A DNA stretch of 64,000 nt from Pseudomaricurvus alkylphenolicus. Its GTDB lineage: Bacteria; Pseudomonadota; Gammaproteobacteria; Pseudomonadales; Cellvibrionaceae. A program made the position numbers and the translations under genes. The notes beneath the pieces are model-generated. The model saw nothing but the letters and a program-made list of their open reading frames with translations, was not told the DNA's origin and did no database searches. The stretch covers positions 248,001-312,000 of the forward strand of contig NZ_JAAQPI010000009.1 in NCBI RefSeq assembly GCF_011683955.1, read 5' to 3'. Every line of letters starts with the position of its first letter. Position 1 is the first letter of the stretch. Positions 23,879 to 32,861 of the stretch are shown here, in pieces.

Positions 23879-24613
23879 CTAGTTGGCGGATTGAATACTG
23901 GCATTGGAAGCCATGGATGAGCCCATGCGAGCGTACTGCCGCTTGCGCTCTTCGGACCACTGGTCGATTTCAGTATCGGGCACACCGTAGGACAGGCCCC
24001 GCTCCACCGCCGGTCTTGCACGTACCCGCTCGACCCAGGCCACCACGTTGGCGTGCCCGGTAATATCAATCTTGCTCCACTTCCAGCCACGCACCCACGG
24101 GTAACAGGCGATATCTGCGAGGGTAAAGTTGGCGCCGCAGATATAGGGTTGTCCCTGCAGCTGCTTGTCCAGCACTCGCAAAAGACGCTGCGCCTCACTG
24201 CCAAATCGTTCCAGCGGGTGACTGCGTTTTTCCTCTTCAATATCGGTCAAGTACCGCGTGTAGCTCAGCTTGTTGCCGAACACCGGTCCCAGGTTGGCCG
24301 CCTGCCAGTAGACCCAGGGCAGCACCCGCCAGCGCGCTTCACCTTGCGGCAAGAGACTGGAAGGATACTTGTCCGCCAGATACTGCAGAATGGCGCAGCT
24401 CTCCATCAGTTTGAGATCGCCGTCGACAAACCCCGGAATCTTCTGGTTCGGATTGACGTCAGTGAACTCATCGGAAAATTGCTCGCCATTACTGAGACTG
24501 ATGGTATGAACCTCGATCTCCGGCAGCACTATGCCCGCCTCTTTCAGTTCCTCCAGCAGGATACTGACCTTCCAGCCGTTTGGGGTTGGGGCTGTCCAGA
24601 GCTGCATCGTCAT
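23879..24613 (-). CDS. glutathione S-transferase, YfcG/YghU (nu-class) type
   Basis: A 244-aa GST. It has TAPTPNGWKVSILLEEL at the N-terminus, the Thr/Asn arrangement of nu-class disulfide-bond oxidoreductases, then NPNQKIPGFVD with cis-Pro and ESCAILQYLADKYP. The helical domain contains GANFTLADIACYPWVRGW. Nu-class members bind two glutathiones and have disulfide reductase and peroxidase activity. The gene lies between the crotonase (12 bp) and the GFA gene (11 bp), so the three are surely co-transcribed, divergent from the LysR gene at 25500. Confidence 0.87.
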   Translation of the reverse strand: MTMQLWTAPTPNGWKVSILLEELKEAGIVLPEIEVHTISLSNGEQFSDEFTDVNPNQKIPGFVDGDLKLMESCAILQYLADKYPSSLLPQGEARWRVLPWVYWQAANLGPVFGNKLSYTRYLTDIEEEKRSHPLERFGSEAQRLLRVLDKQLQGQPYICGANFTLADIACYPWVRGWKWSKIDITGHANVVAWVERVRARPAVERGLSYGVPDTEIDQWSEERKRQYARMGSSMASNASIQSAN

Positions 24614-24625
24614 AGTCTTACTCCC

Positions 24626-25303
24626 CTAAAATCGAATCGGTTGATGTTCAGCAATGCGAGCCTTGATAACACCGCGCAGGCGCAGCTTCGCATCCGCAAA
24701 GGCGTCACCATCCAATGAGCCGAAATACTGCAGCAGCCCATTGAGCGTGGCATCAACCATCGACACGGGCACCACCTCGTCGAGATATCCGGCCTCCCGC
24801 GCACCCGCCGGTTGAAAGGGATAGGAACACAGCAACGCCTGGGTAATGGCCCTGGCGGCCAGACGATCACGCGCCAGCTCCACAGCGAATCCCGGCAGTG
24901 GGAACCCGGCGCTGACCTCGTTGAGCACCACCTTGTACGGCTGGTCGACGGCCAGGCGATAGTCCGCCGCCAACAGCAGCAAGGCTCCGGCACCAATTGC
25001 GTGGCCTGTGCATAGGGTCAGCACGGGGATAGGAAAATGATACAGCCGCAACAACAGCTCGCCTCCGGAAGCCACCATCGCTTCAGCGGCCACCGCATCC
25101 GACTCGATGATGCGCAGATCAAACCCGGCACTGAAGAAACCGTCGCGACCACCAATGACCAGAATAGCGGCTTCGGACTCGGCCCGATCCAACCCCTGGT
25201 GAATGGCATCGATCATCGCAGGGCTCAAGGCATTGGCCTTGCCGTCGTCAAGAGTCAGGCGGGCAACCTTGCCCTCTAGGCTGAATTGGATGAGTTCGCT
25301 CAT
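24626..25303 (-). CDS. enoyl-CoA hydratase/isomerase family protein 4
   Basis: A 225-aa, short crotonase. It starts MSELIQFSLEGKVARLTLDDGK, with the oxyanion segments GGRDGFFSAGFDLRI and CTGHAIGAGALLLLAADYR visible; the family-typical acidic catalytic residues near VVLNEV are retained. It is about 30 residues shorter than usual at the C-terminus, where the trimerisation helix is abbreviated. ATG 25303 is preferred over an earlier start six codons upstream. First gene of the crotonase-GST-GFA unit and divergent from a LysR regulator 196 bp away. Confidence 0.82.
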   Translation of the reverse strand: MSELIQFSLEGKVARLTLDDGKANALSPAMIDAIHQGLDRAESEAAILVIGGRDGFFSAGFDLRIIESDAVAAEAMVASGGELLLRLYHFPIPVLTLCTGHAIGAGALLLLAADYRLAVDQPYKVVLNEVSAGFPLPGFAVELARDRLAARAITQALLCSYPFQPAGAREAGYLDEVVPVSMVDATLNGLLQYFGSLDGDAFADAKLRLRGVIKARIAEHQPIRF

Positions 25304-25499
25304 GGATGCCCCCTTGTTCATGGATTAACTCACTGGTTACCCACAGTGTACGGCCGTCAGGGGCCATTGATAATCCATCATCCAATAACAGATTGTTCAG
25401 TATTTTAGACAATGGCAAAAATACGGTGTACGGTTTGTGGTTTCGATACGTTAAAATTAGAGCGAACAGGCACTTCACCTGCCGTCAGGCCAGTGCATA

Positions 25500-26396
25500 A
25501 TGATAACTGTCGAACCGGATTATCCATGGAGTCAGACAGTGCTACTTTACAACCATATGGCCGTATTCTCGGCGGTGATCCAGGCCGGCAACTTTACCCG
25601 CGCCGCCGAGCAGCTCAAATTGCCCAAGTCCACCGTTAGCCTCAAGGTCGCACAGCTGGAAGAGGAACTGGGTATCAAGCTGCTGCAGCGCACCACCCGG
25701 CAACTGACCCTCACCGAGCAAGGCAAGCAGTTTTACCAGCACTGCCGGCGCATGCAGCAGCTACAGGATGAACCCCATGGGATGCTGCGCGTATCGGGCC
25801 CTTTTGGCATGACCTGCTCTCCCCTGCCCGAGATTCTGAGCACCTATTCGCAGCGCTATCCCGGCGTCAAGCTCGAACTGCTTTGCAGCAACGACTGGAT
25901 CGACCTGATTGCCGGCGGCTTTGATGTCGCCCTGCGCGCCGGCCCGCTGCAAGATTCCTCCTTGATTGTGCGGGAGCTGGGTCCCGTGCGGCGTCTGTTG
26001 CGGGCCAGTCCCGAATACGTGCGCGACAACAAACCCCTGCGGGTTCCGGATGATGTGCGCCAGCATCCCTGTATCGTCTCTGCCTACACCACCAAGTGGA
26101 CGTTTGTCGGCACCGAAGGTGCCCAGACCATCACGCCGGAACCCCATGTCCTCAGCAACGACCTGGACATGATACGCGAGCTGCTGGTCAAAGGCGTGGG
26201 CATTGGCACACTGCCGGCCTCCAGTCTGGGGACGGAGGTGGAAGACGGCCTGCTGGTGCCCCTGCTGGAAAACTTCCCGCTGGAGCAGCGCACGTTTAAT
26301 CTGGTTTACCCCAGCCGTAAACTGCAGAGTGTCAACCTGAAGCGCTTTATTGAGATTGCGGTGGCATTGTACGAGCGGTCGGATTTCATTAGGTAA
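25500..26396 (+). CDS. LysR-type regulator with a shortened linker helix
   Basis: A 298-aa LysR protein of the group usually called CrgA/DsdC-like. The HTH is MAVFSAVIQAGNFTRAAEQL followed by LPKSTVSLKVAQLEEELG, and the effector domain has VALRAGPLQDSSLIVRELG. Between the wing (LLQRTTRQLTLTEQGKQFYQHCRR) and the effector domain (HGMLRVSGPFG) only about nine residues are present, where relatives usually have about 22-25, so the dimerising linker helix appears clipped. ATG 25500 is the first start; the conserved part begins near LLYNHMAVF. It probably regulates the divergent crotonase-GST-GFA unit. Confidence 0.83.
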   Translation: MITVEPDYPWSQTVLLYNHMAVFSAVIQAGNFTRAAEQLKLPKSTVSLKVAQLEEELGIKLLQRTTRQLTLTEQGKQFYQHCRRMQQLQDEPHGMLRVSGPFGMTCSPLPEILSTYSQRYPGVKLELLCSNDWIDLIAGGFDVALRAGPLQDSSLIVRELGPVRRLLRASPEYVRDNKPLRVPDDVRQHPCIVSAYTTKWTFVGTEGAQTITPEPHVLSNDLDMIRELLVKGVGIGTLPASSLGTEVEDGLLVPLLENFPLEQRTFNLVYPSRKLQSVNLKRFIEIAVALYERSDFIR

Positions 26397-26790
26397 TTAT
26401 CCCCCGGTAAAGCCGGGGGCTTTAATTGTGAACCGCTCAAAGGGGGCTATGTTCATCTTTAAACCAGCAGTAGCTGGTCTACTCGAATATCTTCTGTTTC
26501 CTGATGGCGAATGTATTCCCTTGTCACCTTTTCATCCCTGCCTACTTTAGAAGCGAAGTAACCTATGACGTTCGATACCGAGTATTTAGGCGGTATCGAG
26601 ATCATCATATGCACATGGTCCGGCATCAGATGCCCTTCCTTGATCAGGCATTCTTTCTGTCTGGCCAACCGATGAAAAACGGCCGGCAGTTCCCCTTTAG
26701 TTTGGCCGAAAAGGGCCTTTCTATGAGACTCCCGGATCTGTCAAACTACGCGTGCCTCCCCGGCAGAGCCGGGGGGGGCTCCTGTTTGGA
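26397..26790. mobile_element. decayed IS200-type insertion sequence
   Basis: Both ends carry the sub-terminal hairpins typical of IS200/IS605 elements: CCCCCGG-TAAAG-CCGGGGG (26401-26419) and CCCCGG-CAGAG-CCGGGG (26758-26774). Between them lies a broken Y1 transposase gene on the minus strand. The whole is about 0.4 kb against about 0.7 kb for intact relatives, so it cannot move by itself. Exact ends are uncertain because IS200 elements make no target duplication. Confidence 0.7.
26459..26740 (-). pseudogene. tnpA: IS200-type Y1 transposase (TnpA), 5'-truncated with internal deletion
   Basis: The readable frame after a TGA at 26741-26743 gives RKALFGQTKGELPAVFHRLA, then GHLMPDHVHMMISIPPKYSV, which includes the HUH-type metal-binding pair DHVH. 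It then jumps from VIGYF directly to VGRDEKVTREYIRHQETED, which carries the catalytic Tyr region. Roughly 30 residues normally lying between two GYF motifs are absent, so the deletion probably arose between these short repeats. The N-terminal beta strand (HVVFIPKY in relatives) is also missing. Both losses make the product non-functional. Confidence 0.75.
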
Positions 26791-26807
26791 CTAGAGAGGT
26801 TAAGACT

Positions 26808-27674
26808 ATGAGTAGTCCTAGGTCAGGTAATACGAAGGTCATTCAAGAGCTATCTGACTCAACCAAGCCGGGAATTAAGGATTCATTCTGCGTGGCTTGC
26901 ACCAAATTGGGATATTTATTATTCGCTCTACTCGCGTTTTCAGGCCCGCAATACGAAGTAAACGCGGCTCCAGGAAACCGGAGTTCAATTCTCTTTGCCA
27001 CCTCAAATTTTCCACCCTGGATCTACGAAGAAGATGGGGAAATTAAAGGGGCAGTGCACGAAATTGTCAGTGGCGCTGCCAACGAAATAGATCTTGGTGT
27101 AACAACGGTATTTTATCCGCTGAAAAGACTCATGGGAGTCCTTGCGAAAGGAGAGGCTGACGCCATCATCTTAATGTCGGTCTCTCAATTGCCGGAACCA
27201 CAATACCCGGAGTCGGTTACACGCGGTCGAGAGATCTTGTTTGATATGGAAATTTCCGCAGCTTCGCTTTCCGAAAGGAATATCCGGATTGACTCAATAT
27301 CCGATTTCAGAAAGCATAAAATCGGCTATCTCCGACTGTCGCGCAAAATGTTGGTGGGGTACGACAGCTTTCCTCAAAAGTTCACTTTCACGAACGCCAG
27401 TGCACTCCAGAAGGCGCTGTATGCAAACCGCATAGACATCTCAGTTCTGGCGCTGCCAACGCTCATGTATTCGGCCAAACAAATTGGCATAGAAAACGAA
27501 ATAGATATTGTATATACCTTTGAGAATCGAACCTCATTGAGGATGGGATGGCACCGGAATTCTGACCTGGCGAAACGATTCGATAATGCACTTCGGAAAA
27601 TAAAAGCGAACCGGGACGTAGAACGAATATTGTCCAGCCACATGAATATAGAGTTCTTTGGCGGATATCAATAA
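26808..27674 (+). CDS. periplasmic solute-binding protein, family 3 type
   Basis: A 288-aa protein with a long N-terminal leader; a hydrophobic stretch (LGYLLFALLAFSG, about residues 34-46) is followed by a possible cleavage site near VNAAPG. The mature part, FATSNFPPWIYEEDGEIKG to the end, is a two-lobed SBP_bac_3 fold. Family members bind amino acids or small organic ions, or serve as enzyme-like sensors. No ABC permease genes adjoin it, so it may act alone or as a sensor (inference). An AGAGG ribosome site precedes ATG 26808, only about 18 bp after the IS200 remnant, so the insertion may have replaced its promoter. Confidence 0.75.
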   Translation: MSSPRSGNTKVIQELSDSTKPGIKDSFCVACTKLGYLLFALLAFSGPQYEVNAAPGNRSSILFATSNFPPWIYEEDGEIKGAVHEIVSGAANEIDLGVTTVFYPLKRLMGVLAKGEADAIILMSVSQLPEPQYPESVTRGREILFDMEISAASLSERNIRIDSISDFRKHKIGYLRLSRKMLVGYDSFPQKFTFTNASALQKALYANRIDISVLALPTLMYSAKQIGIENEIDIVYTFENRTSLRMGWHRNSDLAKRFDNALRKIKANRDVERILSSHMNIEFFGGYQ

Positions 27675-27691
27675 ATCACTCGTAACGGCAA

Positions 27692-27709
27692 ACCCGGCCT
27701 TAACCGGGT
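27692..27709. terminator. candidate bidirectional terminator
   Basis: ACCCGG-CCTTAA-CCGGGT is a perfect 6-bp stem in the 55-bp gap between two convergent genes (binding protein and quinone oxidoreductase). There is no clear U-tract on either side, so termination is probable from position rather than proven by sequence. Confidence 0.4.
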
Positions 27710-27729
27710 CCAAAGCCGCCTTGAAACGA

Positions 27730-28704
27730 TTACGGCTTGAGAATGACCTTGCCGGTAACCTCTCTGTTCATAACCTTGTTCAGCGCATCAACGCTGCCAT
27801 CCAGTGGATAGATCCCATCGACAACCACTTTGACCTTACCGCTCCGATACCACTGTAGAAGCTCCTGCATATTGTCAGCATAATCACTCGGTTGTTTCTG
27901 GGCAAATGTACCCCAGAACACACCGATAACGGCGTAGCCTTTAACCAGTGCCAAATTGACGGGTAATCGCGGGATGCGACCAGAGGCGAACCCGATCACC
28001 AACAGACGGCCATTCCATGCCATACAGCGCGACAAGGCATCGAAGATGTCGCCGCCCACCACGTCGTAGACAACATCAACACCCCGACCATCGGTAACTG
28101 TCTTGAGTTCGGTTTTCAGGTCTTTTTCGCTGTAGTTGATCAGGATATCGGCACCGTTGGCTTTGGCGACTGCCAGCTTTTCATCCGTGGAGCAGGCAGC
28201 GATCACTCTGGCCCCCATGGCCTTGCCGATTTGAACCGCCGCCAGCCCGGTACCACCAGCGGCGCCGGTGACCAACAGGGTTTCTCCGGGTTGTATGCTG
28301 GCCCGCTGCTTTAGCGCATGATGCGCTGTGGCGTGCGCCGTGATCAGGCCTGCGGCCTCTTCGTCGGCAATGTCATCGGGCAAGGACATCAGGCTGGAGG
28401 CCGACGTGACCACTTTCTCCGCGTAACCGCCGAGAAAACAGAAACCGAGCACTCGGTCTCCCAGCACGACACTGGTTACTCCCTCACCAACGGCGCTCAC
28501 CGTACCCGCCACTTCAGTACCTGGAGTAAAAGGAAACTCCGGTTTCATCTGATACAGCCCTTTTACCAACAGCCCATCGGGATAGTTAACACCGGCGGCG
28601 CAGACATCCACCACCACCTGGCCTGGACCGGCCTCCGGGTCAGGGACCTCTTTCACCACCAGTTGATCCAGTGGTGCGAACTTTTCACACAGAACTGCTT
28701 TCAT
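27730..28704 (-). CDS. NAD(P)H:quinone oxidoreductase-like, zinc-type alcohol dehydrogenase fold (MDR)
   Basis: A 324-aa medium-chain reductase/dehydrogenase. GroES-like N-terminal domain with CAAGVNYPDGLLVKG and PFTPGTEVAGTVSAVGEGV; Rossmann domain with LLVTGAAGGTGLAAVQIGKA (about residues 145-164). Catalytic and structural zinc cysteines are absent, as in quinone oxidoreductases and enoyl reductases. It is the last gene of the minus-strand beta-oxidation set and may reduce an enone or enoyl intermediate (inference). ATG 28704 gives a standard N-terminus. Confidence 0.87.
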   Translation of the reverse strand: MKAVLCEKFAPLDQLVVKEVPDPEAGPGQVVVDVCAAGVNYPDGLLVKGLYQMKPEFPFTPGTEVAGTVSAVGEGVTSVVLGDRVLGFCFLGGYAEKVVTSASSLMSLPDDIADEEAAGLITAHATAHHALKQRASIQPGETLLVTGAAGGTGLAAVQIGKAMGARVIAACSTDEKLAVAKANGADILINYSEKDLKTELKTVTDGRGVDVVYDVVGGDIFDALSRCMAWNGRLLVIGFASGRIPRLPVNLALVKGYAVIGVFWGTFAQKQPSDYADNMQELLQWYRSGKVKVVVDGIYPLDGSVDALNKVMNREVTGKVILKP

Positions 28705-28787
28705 GTCTTGTCCTTTATATCGTCAGGGGCTTGCAAACAAGCGCCGGCTAGATCGGCGCCCAGCGTATCTACCAACTGCGGCATCAA

Positions 28788-29999
28788 TTACTCTCCATAG
28801 TGCCTGGCCAGGTTACGTCCCAGCTGCATCATGTGAACCTGATCCGGCCCATCGGCCAAACGAAGGCAGCGGGCAGTGGCGTAGCCCGCAGCCAGGCAAA
28901 AATCCTGGCTCACACCGGCGGCTCCGTGAATCTGTATGGCGCGATCAATCACGGTGCAGGCCAGGCTCGGCGCAACGATCTTGATCATGGCAATCAGGTC
29001 CCTGGCGGCCTTATAGCCTCCCTGGTCCATCTTGTCGGCGGCTTTCTGAGTCAACAGGCGCGCCTGTTCGATCTCACAGGCGGACTTGGCGATGTCTTCA
29101 CGCACTGACTGCAGTTTGCTCATAGGCTGGCCAAATACGATGCGGTCGCAGGCGCGGGCGGCCATCATTTCCAGTGCCCGCTGGGCCTGACCAATCGCAC
29201 GCATGCAAAGGTGGATACGACCCGGTCCCAACCGCCCCTGTGCTATTTCAAAACCGCGGCCTTCGCCGAGGATCAAATTGCTGGTCGGTACGCGCACATT
29301 GTCAAACACAATCTCCGCGTGACCTTCCGGGGCGTGGTCGCTGCCAAACACCTGCATGGGACGAATCACTTTCACCCCCGGCGTGTCCATGGGTACCAGC
29401 ACCTGGGATTGTTGCAAATGGCGATTGCAGTTTTCCGGATCGGTTTTACCCATCACAATCATGATCTTGCAGTGCTGGTTCATGGCACCGCTAATATAGA
29501 ACTTGTGGCCATTGATCACATATTCATCGCCGTCACGGACAATGGAGGTTTCGATATTGGTGGCATCGGATGAGCCGACCTTGGGTTCAGTCATGGCGAA
29601 GGCTGAGCGAATCTCACCGGCCAGCAATGGCTCCAGCCACCGTTTTTTCTGTTCGGCGTTGCCGTACTTGGCCAGGACTTCCATATTCCCGGTGTCCGGC
29701 GCACTGCAGTTAAAACATTCAGCGCCGATCAGGGAACGGCCCATGATTTCCGCCAGCGGAGCGTACTCCAGATTGCTGAGCCCGGCGCTGTATTCGCCGT
29801 ACTCCTTCGGCAGGAACAGATTCCAGAGCCCCTGGGCTTTGGCTTTGGCCTTTAGCTCTTCCATAATCGGCGGCGTATTCCAGGGGTCCCGGGTAATCTG
29901 ATCATGGTAGGTGGCTTCGGCCGGATACACGTATTCGTCCATAAACCGGGTGACACGATCGACCAGTTCCTGAACTTTTGGAGAGTAATCAAACTGCAT
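28788..29999 (-). CDS. acyl-CoA dehydrogenase 1 (ACAD10/11-like)
   Basis: A 403-aa FAD enzyme that introduces the alpha,beta double bond into an acyl-CoA. Visible: [20 protein letters not shown] for FAD binding (about residues 131-150), [16 protein letters not shown], the [19 protein letters not shown] segment and the C-terminal [15 protein letters not shown]. The length and the GPGRIHLCM segment suit the ACAD10/11 group, which often acts on branched or bulky acyl groups. ATG 29999 is chosen; an upstream frame would overlap the thiolase. It follows the thiolase by 54 bp. Confidence 0.88.
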   Translation of the reverse strand: MQFDYSPKVQELVDRVTRFMDEYVYPAEATYHDQITRDPWNTPPIMEELKAKAKAQGLWNLFLPKEYGEYSAGLSNLEYAPLAEIMGRSLIGAECFNCSAPDTGNMEVLAKYGNAEQKKRWLEPLLAGEIRSAFAMTEPKVGSSDATNIETSIVRDGDEYVINGHKFYISGAMNQHCKIMIVMGKTDPENCNRHLQQSQVLVPMDTPGVKVIRPMQVFGSDHAPEGHAEIVFDNVRVPTSNLILGEGRGFEIAQGRLGPGRIHLCMRAIGQAQRALEMMAARACDRIVFGQPMSKLQSVREDIAKSACEIEQARLLTQKAADKMDQGGYKAARDLIAMIKIVAPSLACTVIDRAIQIHGAAGVSQDFCLAAGYATARCLRLADGPDQVHMMQLGRNLARHYGE

Positions 30000-30053
30000 G
30001 AATCTTTGTCTCTTGGCTTTTAATAGGGGTGTAGTCGCTCTGGATATAGGCAA

Positions 30054-31235
30054 TCAACAGACTTCAAACAGACCGGCGGCCCCCATACCGCCACCAACGC
30101 ACATGGTAACGACTACGTACCTAACGCCACGACGACGCCCCTCGAGCAGAGCGTGCATTACCATTCGAGCGCCACTCATGCCATAGGGATGCCCCACGGA
30201 GATGGCTCCGCCATTGACGTTGAGGTTTTCGTTGGGAATCCCGAGCCGGTCACGACAGTAAATGACCTGCACGGCAAACGCTTCGTTTAACTCCCACAGT
30301 CCAATGTCTTCCATTTTCAAGCCAGTGCGATGTAACAACTTCGGAATTGCAAACACCGGACCGATCCCCATCTCATCGGGCTCACAGCCTGCGACTGCCA
30401 TGCCTCGGTAGATTCCCAAAGGAGACATATTACGTTGCTGCGCTAACCTGCCATCCATCATGACCACCGCAGCGGCGCCATCGGACAATTGCGAAGCGTT
30501 GCCGCCGGTTATCGTGCCACCATCGCGAACCGCCGACAGCCCCGACAGCGCTTCATAGGTCGTTGCCGGACGATTACCTTCATCTGTTGCCAGCGTAACC
30601 TCCTTCTCGCTCACCTCCTTGGTATCCAGATCAACAACCAGCTTAGTGGCTTTCACCGGAACGATCTCATCATCCAGCAACCCCCGCTCCTGTGCCGCGG
30701 CCGTACGCATCTGGGACTGAAGCGCGTATTCATCCTGAGCCTCGCGGGATATATTGTAACGATTGGCGACCACCTCTGCGGTATCCAGCATTGGCATATA
30801 GATATCGGGCGCATGGCCCCTGGCCAACGGATCCACTATTTTATGGCTGTTCATGTGCTCATTCTGAACCAGACTGATGGATTCACAGCCACCCGCGATG
30901 AGCATGGGTGCACCGTCACAGACAATTTGCTTGGCGCCGGTCGCAATCGCCATCAAACCCGATGAGCACTGGCGATCCAGCGTCATGCCGGATACAGTTA
31001 CCGGCAAGTCGGACGCCATGGCAGCAATACGGCCGAAATTCAAACCCTGGGTTCCCTGCTGCATGGCTGCGCCGAAAATGCAGTCGTCAATTTCCGCCGG
31101 GTCAATGCCTGCACGCTCAACGGCAGCACCAATCGCGTGAGAGGCCAGAGAGGGAGCCTCCAGGTTATTGAAGGCGCCCTTATAAGCCTTGCCAATGGGA
31201 GTGCGGGCCGCGGATACAATAACAGCTTCTTTCAT
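30054..31235 (-). CDS. acetyl-CoA acyltransferase (thiolase)
   Basis: A 393-aa degradative thiolase. The catalytic residues are present: nucleophile Cys in [12 protein letters not shown] (near residue 88), His in [17 protein letters not shown] and Cys in [16 protein letters not shown]. It closes the beta-oxidation spiral by thiolytic release of acetyl- or propionyl-CoA. ATG 31235. It lies between the SDR (54 bp upstream) and acyl-CoA dehydrogenase 1, all on one strand, consistent with a single polycistronic mRNA. Confidence 0.92.
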   Translation of the reverse strand: MKEAVIVSAARTPIGKAYKGAFNNLEAPSLASHAIGAAVERAGIDPAEIDDCIFGAAMQQGTQGLNFGRIAAMASDLPVTVSGMTLDRQCSSGLMAIATGAKQIVCDGAPMLIAGGCESISLVQNEHMNSHKIVDPLARGHAPDIYMPMLDTAEVVANRYNISREAQDEYALQSQMRTAAAQERGLLDDEIVPVKATKLVVDLDTKEVSEKEVTLATDEGNRPATTYEALSGLSAVRDGGTITGGNASQLSDGAAAVVMMDGRLAQQRNMSPLGIYRGMAVAGCEPDEMGIGPVFAIPKLLHRTGLKMEDIGLWELNEAFAVQVIYCRDRLGIPNENLNVNGGAISVGHPYGMSGARMVMHALLEGRRRGVRYVVVTMCVGGGMGAAGLFEVC

Positions 31236-31288
31236 ATGGATTACCTGTAGATTTTCTGAACTTGGTCAATGCGATGCGTTACAACGCC

Positions 31289-32206
31289 CTACCCTTGGAT
31301 TTCCAGGTGTTCAATGGCATTGGTTAAGAATTTTTCCGTTTGCTGGCCACCGGTCTGCAATTCTGATTGCTGCTTGATGTCATTGATCTCGTTCATCCTC
31401 TCGATGACCATCTCCGGAGTTTGTTCTTCCTCTGCCAGGAATATTCCCTCGGTTTCAAACAGTCGAGTACTCGCATAACTGCCTGCCCCGGCGCAGAGAA
31501 TGTAGCGATTTGGGGCGTCCTTATGACACAGCGTCAGCGCACCCGCGGTAACCGATTCGGGGCTGAGCAGAGCCGACACCTCCGCCGGAATCAGCTCCTC
31601 CGTCATTCTCGTCGTAGCAGAAGGGGCAAGAGCGTTGACACGAATACCTTTGGACTCGCCCTCCAACACCAGGGTGTTCATCAAACCAATGACCGCCATC
31701 TTGGCAGCGCCATAATTTGATTGCCCGAAATTCCCGTACATACCGCTAGAAGAGGTGGTCATCACGATACGGCCATACTTCTGCTCACACATGGTTCCCC
31801 AAACCGCTTTGGTACAGTTAACGGTGCCCATCAAGTGAACATCCATCACCAGACGAAAATCATCCAAATCCATTTTGGCGAATGTTTTGTCGCGCAAAAT
31901 ACCGGCATTGTTGATGAGGATGTCGACTCGGCCCCACTTATCCAGAGTTTGGTTGACCATGTCATTGACTTCGTCAAAGTTGGCAACATTCGCTCCGTGA
32001 GCAATGGCCTCTCCCCCCTGCTCTTCAATGTCACGAACCACCTCCCTGGCTGCCTCAGAAGAGGCTCCGCTGCCATCACGTGCCCCACCCAGGTCATTCA
32101 CCACAACTTTGGCACCATACTTCGCCAATGCCAATGCGTGGGATCGTCCAAGGCCGTTGCCGGCACCGGTCACTATCGCGACCTGGCCACTAAGATCAAA
32201 TTTCAT
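31289..32206 (-). CDS. short-chain dehydrogenase, MFE-2 / 17beta-HSD4-like (3-hydroxyacyl-CoA dehydrogenase)
   Basis: A 305-aa SDR. NAD(P)-binding TGAGNGLGRSHALALAKYG, NNAGILRDKTF, and the catalytic Ser-Tyr-Lys in SSSGMYGNFGQSNYGAAKM are visible. VVVNDLGGARDGSG after the second strand is characteristic of the dehydrogenase part of peroxisomal multifunctional enzyme 2, whose members oxidise (3R)-hydroxyacyl-CoA and, in mammals, 17beta-hydroxysteroids. The extra C-terminal 50 residues (EEEQTPEMVIERMNEINDI) also match that group. Together with the MaoC hydratase 55 bp upstream it would supply the R-specific hydration and oxidation steps. Confidence 0.9.
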   Translation of the reverse strand: MKFDLSGQVAIVTGAGNGLGRSHALALAKYGAKVVVNDLGGARDGSGASSEAAREVVRDIEEQGGEAIAHGANVANFDEVNDMVNQTLDKWGRVDILINNAGILRDKTFAKMDLDDFRLVMDVHLMGTVNCTKAVWGTMCEQKYGRIVMTTSSSGMYGNFGQSNYGAAKMAVIGLMNTLVLEGESKGIRVNALAPSATTRMTEELIPAEVSALLSPESVTAGALTLCHKDAPNRYILCAGAGSYASTRLFETEGIFLAEEEQTPEMVIERMNEINDIKQQSELQTGGQQTEKFLTNAIEHLEIQG

Positions 32207-32261
32207 TTTTGTACCTCTATAATGTTAATAACAGCGCATCATACGGCCGTCAGAGCTGTCC

Positions 32262-32723
32262 TCAGGAAACCACCTGCAAAGTCAACCAGTCGGCGATCAA
32301 GGCTGGCTTAACTTCCCCTTCGATCTCGACGGTCACCTCCGTTCTCACTTGATACTGTCCCGGGTTTTTCAGATGTATTTCAATAATCTTTGCGCGCGCC
32401 CTGATGCGGCTGTTGACCTTGACCGGGGCGATAAAACGCACCTTGTCAAAACCGTAATTAATTCCCATAGAGAAGCCCTCAATGAGTACGCTGTATGCGT
32501 CCGCAAAATGTGAGAGCATGGACAGGGTCAGGAATCCATGAGCAATGGTGGAGCCGAAAGGGGTTGCTCGCGCCCTGTCCGGATCAACGTGGATGTACTG
32601 CAGGTCGTGAGTACAGTCCGCAAACTGGTTGATTTGCGCCTGGGTTACACTAAACCACTCGGTGGGTTCAGTTTCAAATCCAGCGTACTCCGCAGTTTTT
32701 TCCTGGCTAATAATGATCGTCAT
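32262..32723 (-). CDS. MaoC-like (R)-specific enoyl-CoA hydratase
   Basis: A 153-aa single hot-dog-fold protein. The hydratase-2 signature is visible as DLQYIHVDPDRARATPFG and STIAHGFLTLSML, with catalytic Asp40 and His45. Single-domain MaoC proteins act as homodimers and hydrate enoyl-CoA to the (3R)-alcohol. Position between acyl-CoA dehydrogenase 2 and the MFE-2-like SDR fits this reaction order. A 138-bp gap with no visible gene separates it from the dehydrogenase gene. Confidence 0.9.
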   Translation of the reverse strand: MTIIISQEKTAEYAGFETEPTEWFSVTQAQINQFADCTHDLQYIHVDPDRARATPFGSTIAHGFLTLSMLSHFADAYSVLIEGFSMGINYGFDKVRFIAPVKVNSRIRARAKIIEIHLKNPGQYQVRTEVTVEIEGEVKPALIADWLTLQVVS

Positions 32724-32861
32724 TGACTTTTATCTCAGAGAGTTAAACATATAGATGCCGTGCACTTACGATTCACGAAGAGCTTAGGTCGTCCGGCTCA
32801 GTCCATCCGGGAATCTCGTACACGACGGAAATAGAATTTCTCCAGCAGCAATGCCGGACGA

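Noticed and set aside
26504-26794. 96-codon plus-strand frame across the IS200 remnant
   Set aside because: It is the antisense of the transposase relic, which has clear homology on the minus strand.
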